64,000 bases of DNA from Ligustrum vulgare (Eukaryota; Streptophyta; Magnoliopsida; Lamiales; Oleaceae): contig OY743176.1 in the NCBI GenBank assembly GCA_963555705.1, positions 37,184,497 through 37,248,496 on the forward strand, written 5' to 3'. The notes below the pieces were generated by a model, which made no database searches, was not told where the DNA came from, and saw only the letters and a program-made list of their open reading frames with translations. Every line of letters begins with the position of its first letter. The first letter of the stretch is position 1. Of this stretch, positions 55,961 to 64,000 are shown piece by piece. The position numbers and the translations under genes were made by a program.

Positions 55961-56114
55961 CAAAGAGATCCCTTTAGTCAAAGTCCAGTTGGGTAGACAC
56001 AATAGTAATGAGGCTGCTTGGGAAAAGAAAGAGGAGATCCTAGCCAAGTATCAAGAAATAATAGATCAAGTAAGTTTAATTTTGAGGACGAAATTATTTT
56101 AACGGGGGTAAGGT
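55961..56114 (+). pseudogene. Tekay-like pol C-terminus and polypurine tract
   Basis: The frame KEIPLVKVQLGRHNSNEAAW, EKKEEILAKYQEIIDQ matches the C-terminal part of chromovirus integrase (chromodomain end, typically EATWERE...). The stop at about 56099 is followed by ACGGGGGTAAGGT, the polypurine tract, and the 3' LTR at 56115. Confidence 0.82.
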
Positions 56115-58667
56115 TGTAGCGACCAAGAATTTTTACGCAATTTAATAATTATTTCAAAGCTTCGAAAATCGTGTCGCTGCGATCTCACCCATTTTTAAGT
56201 TAACGTCACGACGCATTTCGTCTAGCCAAGTCGAGAAATATCGAGTTCGTTCGATTTTAAATTAAATTCCGAATTTCTAAAATTTTATTATTTTAATTAT
56301 TTATTTAAATCATTATTTTCAAAATCGCTTTAAATCCCAAATTACGTCAATCTTATTTTATCAGTTTCATTCTTCCGACCCAGTTGAATCCGCGTGCGAA
56401 TTTACCTCAAACTACGTGCAATGCTTGCCTTGATTTTCACACACTACCAACTCCCATCTATCACATCAATCCCATCCAATTCCATACCCTAGCCTGAGCT
56501 TCACCCCCTCTTTATACATCACCACACCCAACAACTTTATCCAACAACCCAAGCTGCAATCCCCTTTTTCTCATCAACTCCATGACAAAACCACTGCCAA
56601 CCGAGCATCAACCTTGCAGCCACCATCGCCACCCACACCATAGATGCAATCTCCATCAGCCATAACTTCGAGCCCCAACCTCCCCAACTGAACTAGAACC
56701 TGCAATGCATCAATAGCCACCACCTCCATCCTCACCACCCATTGCACAACCACGATACACAAACGAACCCACCAACAAATCGAATCATCATCACCACCAA
56801 CACTGTCCCGTCACCATCGCCACCTCCAACTCACCTCCATCTTCAACACCAATCATCATCATCATCATCACCACCTCGACCGCCCATCGCCGACACCACC
56901 CTCAGCCAGCCACGGTTCCACCTCAATAATACCACCAAATCAACACAAAACCCAGGAAATAGAAGAAGTTGGAACTTACCTCGACCCTTGACTCAACCGG
57001 ATTCACCACCAGAAATCACGACCTCGAGCCTCATTTTGCAACTCTGTTTTGACACCAAATCTCGTACCAAACTCGCACAAACTTGAACCCCTCTTGAACC
57101 GCCGCTTGCCGCCACCCTCGCCGGCGTTTCGCCGGCACACCTCGCCGGCTGAAGGCCGATTTACGCGAAGGGAGCGCCGGATTCGCTCCCTCCCCTCTCG
57201 CTGTGTCGTTGATTTATGAGAGAGAGAAAGTGAGAATTTTGATTTTGATTATTCAGAAATTGCACTTTAGTCCCCAAGCATTTAAAGTTATATATTTAAG
57301 CTCTTTTAGTTTTAAACCTAAGCATTTCAGTCCCTCAAGTTTTAAAAATCAATTATTTCAATCCCTACAATTTAAGATCTGTTTTTGAGCTCCAACCCAA
57401 GTTTTGAAAATTTACATTTTAGTCCCCAAAGTCCCAAATGTTTCATTTCGGCCCATGAGTTCAAATACTTTCAAAACTCTATCCTTTAATTTAAAAATCT
57501 GATTATTTCAGCCCGAATATTTTTATAGCGTTTTATTCGAGTCTTGAAAGTTTAAAAGTATTCATTTTAGTTCCTCAACTTTCAAAGTATTCATTTTAGT
57601 CCCTCAACTTTCAAAGTATCCATTTTTGTCCCTCAACTTTCAAAGTATTCATTTTAGTCCCTCGGCTTTCAAATTATTCATTTTAATCCATCAACTTTCA
57701 AATTACTCATTTTAGCCCCTCAACTTTCAAACCATCAATTTCAGTCCCCAAATTGTAAATTATCATTTTAAACTATAAATTTCAAAAGACTAATTCGACT
57801 TAATCTTCTAACTTGCTAGACGAAGCGTATGGAGAATTAAAGAATTGAAGTCGTTTCCCGCTCAACTTTGCACTCGTCAAGTTTAAGGTAGACTCGCCCC
57901 TATTAATTGATTTAAATTATGATTGCATGTGAATGTGTATGTTATGTGACTTATGTGAAAGTCATTTTTATGAAAAGAGACGAGAATGTATTTCTTTGAA
58001 AATAATTATATTGTTATACTTGTCATAACTTACTTGCTTTATGCATGAGAAAGAAAGAAGAGAATATCTTGCAACATAAATGATGATGTTATGCATAACA
58101 TACGTATCTTAAGTGCACGAGACGAGACTACCCACACCCGATGATTTTAAAGAGCCAATGATTTTTCAAAGAGAAGCCCCGTGCTTTAATGCACAAGAAG
58201 AGACTACCCACACCTTATGTTTCTAAAGAACCTGCATTTATGTGTTCAATTATATTGTAGATTAATTAATGGGCGATGAGTCTACTGAGTATTTCTATGA
58301 AATGCTCATGTCTATTTTAACAACATTTGCAGATTTTGGAGAGGGTGGCAAGTGATGGATGATTGTGGCAATAGTCGTTAAATGGTTGAAAGTCTTACTT
58401 TAATGATTTCCCTATTTCCAAACATTGGATAATTTTGAGAATTTCAGTTATTTGAGTAATTATGATATTGTCAATTGCTTTACAATATTAATGGCTCGAT
58501 TTATTATTTCGAATTGTTTCATAAATGTTTTCAATTTTATCGACCATTAAAGTTTATTTAATGTTGCCAAAAATGAATTTCAGTTATTTCTTCCGCTAAA
58601 ATATTATTTTAAAAGTTAGATCAGATGATGACGTGGTGAACCGGGTATTTAGAACTCGGGCGCTACA
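56115..58667 (+). repeat. Tekay-like 3' LTR, uninterrupted
   Basis: TGTAGCGACC...CGGGCGCTACA, 2553 bp, with TGTAGCG/CGCTACA inverted termini. It contains a Pro/His/Ser-rich open stretch (56742-57086) shared with the other LTR copies, a CCGGCG-rich segment and a run of CAACTTTCAAA-type repeats (57540-57735). This copy gives the reference structure for the disrupted 5' LTR. Confidence 0.93.
57540..57735. repeat. 30-33 bp degenerate tandem repeat in LTR
   Basis: Units of the form TTCATTTTAGTCCCTCAACTTTCAAAGTA recur six to seven times. The same array is in the 5' LTR at 39405-39565 and in reverse in the solo LTR near 36800-36900. Confidence 0.88.
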
Positions 58668-59034
58668 AGAAAAGCTTCTTCTGCAGGTACATCACACTCA
58701 TCTGATCATTCTGAAGATACATAACCTGAAGCTTGTCCTAAATACCCTTAGCAGTCTTCTCATCAGCAAAGTTGTATGCCACATTCCGAGAAAGACACAA
58801 ACGAATCATACTACATGCCTCTGATCCATTTTGTTCCACTTCTCAACTTGATCTTCTGTCTCCTTCTCTAATGGTATTTTCTTCTCGTCTAGTGAACCAA
58901 ATTGATCCAAACTAACCAGAATATCTTTACAATTTATCTGCCAAGCTCTAAAATTGTTCTGACCATTGAAACGACGAATATCGAATCCATGGACCATAGC
59001 CATCATCCCCTGATGATGAACCCCTTTCAGACAT
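58668..59034 (-). pseudogene. Copia gag, N-terminal part
   Basis: The reverse frame MMAMVHGFDIRRFNGQNNFR, AWQINCKDILVSLDQFGSLD and KMDQRH is followed after frame changes by SRNVAYNFADEKTAK and LQVMYLQNDQMS. This is the start of a Ty1/copia gag. It is separated from its C-terminal half at 33755 by the Tekay-like insertion. Upstream toward 59078 is the short leader and PBS. Confidence 0.85.
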
Positions 59035-59077
59035 TTTCACAACCATCTTGTAGACACAAAAAATACCAAGCAACTAA

Positions 59078-59089
59078 GCTCTGATACCA
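59078..59089 (-). other. Copia primer binding site (reversed)
   Basis: Reverse complement TGGTATCAGAGC, five bases from the 5' LTR end. Confidence 0.92.
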
Positions 59090-59094
59090 CTTGT

Positions 59095-59788
59095 TGTTAA
59101 TTACCAGGAGCTATCAATTGAATCCGATAAAGATTAAACAATGTGATTCACTCTCTAATGAACACCAATACCACTGATGAATCCAACAATAGTCCAAGAC
59201 CTAGTTGGTGAGTGCGAATGACTGAAATATATGCTACGTGAATAATAAAAAACAAATAAAGTGAAAAAAATTAAATAGAGACACAAAATATACATGGTTC
59301 GATGATGTGCCTACATCCACGAGACAACGATGAGCACTTCTTTATTGAAAAACAATCTGAGAAAAGATACAATATATTTTCTCTATCTCTTAATACAAAG
59401 ATCAGCCAAAATACCTCAGTTTCTTGCAAATAAACACACTCAAAAGTTTTTTTAAATGGATGCAAAAGGCTGTTCAAAACCTCCTTGTAATACCCCTTTT
59501 TACTTGTGAAGAACAACTATTATTGCCTCTGGAAACTGATGGAGAAGATACCAAAAATCTATAGAAATTATGCTTAAAAGGCTACTGGAATTTTTTCGGA
59601 ACTTGCACAGGAAATTTGCTTTAAAGAACTGCACTAGAAGTAGCACATCAGTTTTCTGGCCACTAGCATTTTATGTATATTCAGTTACATCCACGTGAAC
59701 TGCCTTATAATGCCAGTCACATCCAAATTTCTGAAACTGCACTCCACTTTCCTTCACTATCCTGAAATTCAGGAACCATATTTTAACA
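59095..59788 (-). repeat. Copia 5' LTR (reversed)
   Basis: 694 bp, TGTTAATTACC...ATTTTAACA; matches 29287-29979 with about 8-10% difference by eye. Confidence 0.9.
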
Positions 59789-60096
59789 TTTGAGCCCTTG
59801 ATAGTAGTAACAGAGATACCGTCAACCCAACTTCACTTTCTTTTTTCATGGATAATATTACCTCTTTGATTTCCTCTTCCTTAAGGATGTTATTCAACAT
59901 TATATATCATCATCATCATCATCATCCCTTTAGACACAACACAATAGCTGGGATGCATTCTAGAAGTTCATGGCTGATTTCATCTGTTTCAGCAGATATG
60001 ATCTCTTTAAAATATAGCATTGTAGAGTTTTGTATATCTTCAAGATTATAACATAGGCTCTCATCATCATTTTTAAAGGTGTGGTCTGAGTTAAAT
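59789..60096 (-). pseudogene. L1-like LINE, upstream part of the RT ORF
   Basis: Reverse reading gives SDHTFKNDDESLCYNLEDIQ, EIISAETDEISHELLECIPA, EEEIKEVILSMKKES and, after a one-base shift, DGISVTTIKGS. This is the region directly before the RT domain found at 28207-29286, and the text joins across the copia insertion. A (CAT)6 microsatellite lies within it (59908-59925). Confidence 0.75.
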
Positions 60097-60098
60097 TA

Positions 60099-60374
60099 CT
60101 CCCTCCATCATACAAAGATAGAATCATTTTCCATTTTTGTTTTTCCTAAATTATAGGCCACTTTCCTTGTCGTGAGTATATTAATATCTTAATTTTCTAA
60201 TATACCCCTAGTTTATAATATGCATTTTTATCAACGAATATGAACTATCTATTATTCAATATAGGGATATATTAGGTAAAATGTAAGTAAATTTATAATT
60301 CCAATATATATTAATTATGTTTTCTTAATCTGTGTGAAAATAGAAACAAACCTATTTCTATGGGACAGAAGGAG
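60099..60374. mobile_element. Stowaway-like MITE
   Basis: Ends CTCCCTCC...and...AGAAGGAG form imperfect terminal inverted repeats of about 20 bp, with TA duplications at 60097-60098 and 60375-60376. The 276 bp AT-rich interior and lack of coding capacity fit a Tc1/mariner-derived MITE. Confidence 0.85.
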
Positions 60375-60376
60375 TA

Positions 60377-60509
60377 TAAGACATGTTCTTATTTTGAAGC
60401 TAGCAAGGGGGCTCAAACCCATAATTAACTTAAGTTCCGATTAACTAATTAATTAGGAAATGGCATTACACCTTACATTTTAACTATCAAATTCAAAAAT
60501 TAATGAGTA
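60377..60509. other. Unassigned AT-rich spacer
   Basis: No gene. It contains GTTCTTATTTTGAAGC (60385-60400), found again at about 62808-62823, suggesting a shared repeat. Confidence 0.4.
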
Positions 60510-60672
60510 ATGTTATTTATCTCAAGGTTGAGATCAATCTCAACTCAATTGACACATATTCATTGGAGAATGGGGAGGTTCCCATGTGCACATGCACAAA
60601 CCACCTCTTCAATTTTCAATTGGAGAGTTCTAACTGGGTTAAGATTTATGTCAACCTTGAGATACATAACAT
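60510..60672. mobile_element. Short MITE with TA target duplication
   Basis: ATGTTATTTATCTCAAGGTT at the left end pairs with the complement of ACCTTGAGATACATAACAT at the right, about 24 bp inverted repeats with few mismatches. TA dinucleotides at 60508-60509 and 60673-60674 fit a Tc1/mariner-type insertion. The open frames across it are incidental. Confidence 0.75.
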
Positions 60673-60817
60673 TATTAATCAAAATTTCAATGTATAAGTT
60701 CAAAAAATCAGGTGTTATTAGGTTTTAAAAAAAAAATATTAATAATAAATTTTTTTTTATAAACCCCATAATCCCAATCTACCCTCCCCTCCCCATCCCA
60801 TCAACTGGGAATTTTGC

Positions 60818-60938
<121 letters not shown>

Positions 60939-61139
60939 AGCCATTCTTGCTTCAGACACCATCTTTTTTCAAGCGAAGGAAACACCGATAGGAGATCGCA
61001 GTTTTCAAAAATAATTGACCAATTAATACTCGTTTTCTTTAGTAATTTGTATTCTTGAGTTGATTTCTCATTTTCAAGACCTGCTTGTGGAGCGAGAGAA
61101 AATGAGTAGGAAGTGGTACCACAACGCAATGTAGATGGT

Positions 61140-61690
61140 GTGATGTGTTTTCACTACATTTGATGTCTGATGGTGATGGTGATAGAGGTGGTTAAAGGTG
61201 TCCCAGCAAGTTTTTGGTGGTGCTTTGGTGTTCAGTACGGTGGTGTGTTTATAATTGGTGGTTTTTGTGGTTGTGTTTCCTCCCTATGAGGCGATGTTGG
61301 TTTGGATGCTTTCTAGTCGGTGAGTTGTTGGTGCTGGCATTTCTAGTAGTCTATTGACCTTCGTCTTTGGTGGAGTAGGTGGTTGTGTGGTGCAGGTGGT
61401 ATAGGTAGTTGTGGTGCATGTGGTGGATTTGAGGCTTTTTGGGTGAAGTCGGGACTGATGATGACGTGAGGGGGGCAGTGAGTTGTGGTGGTGTTTGCAA
61501 TGGTGAACGGTGTAGCAACAAGTTTTTGTATGGTGATTTGGAGTGCGGTGCGGTGGTGTGTTTACAGTTGTTGGTGGTTGTGGTGGTGCCGCTACGCTGT
61601 GAGGCAATGGCGGTCTTGTTGTTGTTTAACCGGTGAGTTGTTAGTGTTGGTTTTTTTGGATCCGAGTGACAGCGATAATTCCAGTCGATA
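61140..61690. repeat. GT-rich segment with degenerate ~295 bp duplication
   Basis: Blocks GCAAGTTTTTGGTGGTG, GCGGTGGTGTGTTTA-like and GGTGAGTTGTTGGTG at about 61206-61335 recur in the same order at about 61505-61645. The reverse frames are Thr/Pro/His-rich and look compositional. No gene recognised. Confidence 0.65.
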
Positions 61691-61699
61691 GTGGTAGGG

Positions 61700-62480
61700 T
61701 GACCAAAGAAATATGTTGTGACCAATTAAATTGAAAATTTGTTACCACCAAATAAGTCGTGACTAACTAATTTGATAATTTGTGACCTATAAAATTGTGA
61801 TTTGTGATCGAAAAATAAGTTGTGACAGAGAAATAAATTGTGACTTGTAATGTTTGTAATTTGTGATCGATGAATAAGTTGTGACTTATAATGTTTGTAA
61901 TTTGTGACCGAGAAATAATTTGTGATTCTTTACCAAATAATAATTAGTGACCTATTAATATGATAAATTATGATCGAGAAATGAGTTATGACTTATAAAT
62001 TTGTAATTTGTGACCAAAAAATAAGTTGTGACCCTTAAACTGTGATTGAAAAATAAGTCGTAGCAGGTATTTTCAAAATTTATGATCGAAAGATAAACGG
62101 TGATCGAAAAATAAATCGTGACCTATAATATTTGTCATTTGTGATTGATTAATTTGAAAATATGCAATCGAAAAATAAGCCGTGACATATAATTTTGTAA
62201 TTTGTGACTGAAAATAAGTCATGATCTATAAGTTTTTAATTTGTGATAAAAAAATAAATCGTGACCAATCATTTATGATCGAGAAATTAGTTGTTAGTCA
62301 TAGTTGTGATCGAGAAATAAGTCGTGACATTTAATATTTTTGATTTATGACCTATTAATTTGATAATTTGTGATAAAAAATAAGTCATGACCTATAAATT
62401 TGTTATTCGTGACCAAACAATTTCATAATTTGTGATCAATAAATATTGTGATTTGTATCTATGACCATAAATTGTATAAT
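61700..62480. repeat. TTGTGACC minisatellite
   Basis: Degenerate tandem units of roughly 50-55 bp built from AATTTGTGATCGAAAAATAAGTTGTGACCTATAA-type words, about 14 copies, AT-rich. The TGTGAC/GTGATCG words keep regular spacing while the rest drifts. Confidence 0.88.
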
Positions 62481-63065
62481 TATAACCTCAACATATTTAA
62501 TTACTTATTTAATTACATATTTTTAATTAAAAACCTGATTTTTGTACTAAAACTACAACTTTCTTAAATTTTAAATTTATTATCACTTAATTAATTCATG
62601 TACCTGACCCTTTATGATTTTAATTAATTTTTATTATATCAACTGATGATCAAAATTGAACTGTTAAATTAAATTGTAATTACCGAAGATTTTCAATAAT
62701 TAATTCATCTTGACATCTAGTTAACAATTCACCTCGTTAATTGTTTGATTTTAGATATTTAAATGTGTATTATTAATTAAATTATAAGAGTTATCAGTTA
62801 ACACACGTTCTTATTTTGAAGCCAACGAAGGATCCCACAGGATACAATTGATTTATACTGAATCAATTCAGCTCTGGTTTGATATGTATTAAAATCAAAT
62901 TTTTAGTAAATTTGATAAAAAATTAATGGGATACGTTGTTGAAAAGCTGTAAATCGCATAAAATGTTTGATTAAAATTAACTATTAACTTTAATCTATAT
63001 TATATATTAAAGCAGAACAGCCGTCAAAATTTTTTCCGCCCATTTTCAGTTTCTATTTTTGGAAT
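62481..63065. other. AT-rich spacer, no gene recognised
   Basis: No coding signal. At 62994-63019, TCTATATTATATATTAAAG resembles the start of some plant Helitrons, but no CTRR end with hairpin is visible. Confidence 0.3.
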
Positions 63066-63199
63066 TTTTTTTTTTTTTTTCAATTGAATTTCCGGAATTG
63101 GAAAATGAGTTGTTGACAATTAATGAGACATTTAATGTGGGAAAATGTGTAATGCATTGTAAATAGGCACTTGACTACATGTATTGAATGCTAATAGTT

Positions 63200-63251
<52 letters not shown>

Positions 63252-63658
63252 AGGGAACTATATTCATACAACACATTTTTTAAAATTTACACCATAGTTT
63301 AATTGCGAGATAGATCTTCGGTGTTTGTTTAATTTTGCTTTTATATCCTTAACTTTTTTTAATCGCATTGTTATTTATAACATTCAATTAATTAATAAAT
63401 TTTATTTCTAATCGCAATTTCTATTCAAATATTCTGCTAATTTGCATTGAAAGGATGTGCAAATATTTTTTTTAACTTTTGTATTAATTATTTATTTTGA
63501 TTATTTAAAAATATGAGAGATAAATAAGTGTTTTTTTTTTCAATTGAATTTCCGGAATTGGGAAATGAGTTGTTGACAATTAATGAAACATTTAATGTGG
63601 GAAATGTGTAATGCATTGTAAATAGGCACTTGACTACATGTATTGAATGCTAATAGTT

Positions 63659-63717
<59 letters not shown>

Positions 63718-64000
63718 TTAGGGAACTATATTCATACAACACATTTTTTAAAATTTACACCATAGTTTAATTGCGAGATAGATCTTCGGTATTTGTTTAA
63801 TTTTGCTTTTATATCCTTAACTTTTTTTAATCGCATTGTTATTTATAACATTCAATTAATTAATAAATTTTATTTCTAATCGCAATTTCTATTCAAATAT
63901 TCTGCTAATTTGCATTGAAAGGATGTGCAAATATTTTTTTTAACTTTTGTATTAATTATTTATTTTGATTATTTAAAAATATGAGAGATAAATAAGTGTT
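63066..64000. repeat. Tandem 465-470 bp duplication with (AT)n core, reaching the window end
   Basis: Two copies (about 63066-63529 and 63530-64000) run from a T-run plus CAATTGAATTTCCGGAATTG to GAGATAAATAAGTGTT. They are almost identical, differing mainly in (AT)n length (63204-63247 and 63664-63712) and a few bases. The second copy ends at the window edge, so the array may continue. Confidence 0.95.

Larger units (their letters stand above)
33756..58667 (+). mobile_element. Tekay/Del-like Ty3/gypsy element (multiply invaded)
   Basis: The LTRs start TGTAGCGACC and end in or near CGCTACA. The 5' LTR (33756-40771) is inflated by two nested solo LTRs and the 3' LTR (56115-58667) is clean. The PBS is at 40775 and a polypurine tract (ACGGGGGTAAGG) precedes the 3' LTR. 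Coding remnants are an integrase fragment (44310-44756) and a chromodomain-region tail (55965-56100). The flanks TGAAA (33751-33755) and AGAAA (58668-58672) match in 4 of 5 bases, a plausible TSD in copia gag. Four differences in the first ~110 bp of the LTR pair suggest an age similar to or younger than the left-block copia. Confidence 0.85.
29287..59788 (-). mobile_element. Ty1/copia element (Tork-like), reversed and split
   Basis: LTRs of 693-694 bp lie at 29287-29979 (3' LTR) and 59095-59788 (5' LTR). A polypurine tract adjoins the first and an initiator-Met PBS the second. Gag starts near 59005 and is interrupted at 58668 by the Tekay-like element (33756-58667); the rest of gag and pol occupy 29980-33755. 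LTR divergence is about one difference per 9-10 bp in the first 90 bp, so this is the oldest LTR insertion in the right block. It landed in the LINE. The flanks TCAGA/TTTGA match only 3 of 5 bases, so the TSD is not proven. Confidence 0.88.

Noticed and set aside
61284..61725. Thr/Pro/His-rich reverse frames as a gene
   Set aside because: GT-rich duplicated DNA yields such frames by composition; no domain and no splice structure.
62994..63020. Helitron 5' terminus
   Set aside because: The TCTATATTATATATTAAAG resemblance alone is weak, and no matching CTRR end with hairpin was found in the window.

Overview
This 64 kb window is a piece of a eudicot plant nuclear genome made almost entirely of transposable elements nested inside one another. 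The evidence is Athila-type and chromovirus Ty3/gypsy elements, a Sirevirus-type and a second Ty1/copia element, an L1-like LINE, a CACTA (En/Spm) transposon, a Cassandra-type 5S-bearing solo LTR, Stowaway-like MITEs and AT-rich tandem repeats. I find no intact host gene, no tRNA or functional rRNA gene and no CRISPR array. Nearly every long open frame is retroelement protein broken by stops or frameshifts. All calls are by eye from sequence and translated motifs; lineage names rest on remembered family motifs, not on a search.

Left block (1-28206). An LTR end (1-240) and a poorly explained stretch with one unrecognised reverse-strand frame (620-1048) precede a decayed reverse-strand gag-protease (1814-3745). 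It abuts a 5'-truncated Athila-like element (3746-27510, plus strand; PR-RT-RNaseH-IN, post-pol region, 3' LTR). That element is interrupted twice. The first interruption is a Sirevirus-like copia element (8056-20185) that itself carries a gypsy gag-PR cassette beginning exactly at a gypsy primer binding site (12796). The second is a 4.1 kb CACTA element (21048-25158, TSD GTA) that contains an LTR-derived fragment and three in-frame exons of a host FAD-dependent (amine-oxidase-like) oxidoreductase. A reverse solo LTR (27511-28206) follows.

Right block (28207-60096). A reverse-strand LINE is split by a reverse copia element (29287-59788). The copia gag is split by a Tekay/Del-like gypsy element (33756-58667, near-match 5 bp TSD). 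The 5' LTR of that gypsy holds a Cassandra solo LTR (TSD GATCA) and a reversed solo LTR of its own family (TSD CTCCC) swollen by tandem repeats. Its pol is cut by two oppositely oriented, RT-less gypsy elements (C1 and C2), and C1 is cut by a third RT-less element (D, 47132-51541). LTR divergence judged by eye agrees with this order: copia oldest, Tekay-like intermediate, D youngest.

Right edge (60097-64000). Two TA-flanked MITEs, a long (CT)n(GT)n microsatellite, a GT-rich partial duplication, a TGTGACC-type minisatellite and a tandem 465-470 bp duplication with (AT)n cores that runs off the window.

The observations most worth following are the gene-carrying CACTA element, the TTACGGCCGTAA palindrome clusters shared by unrelated LTR families, the RT-less C/D gypsy families (one with a protease that lost its catalytic motif), and the copia/gypsy chimera joined at a PBS.
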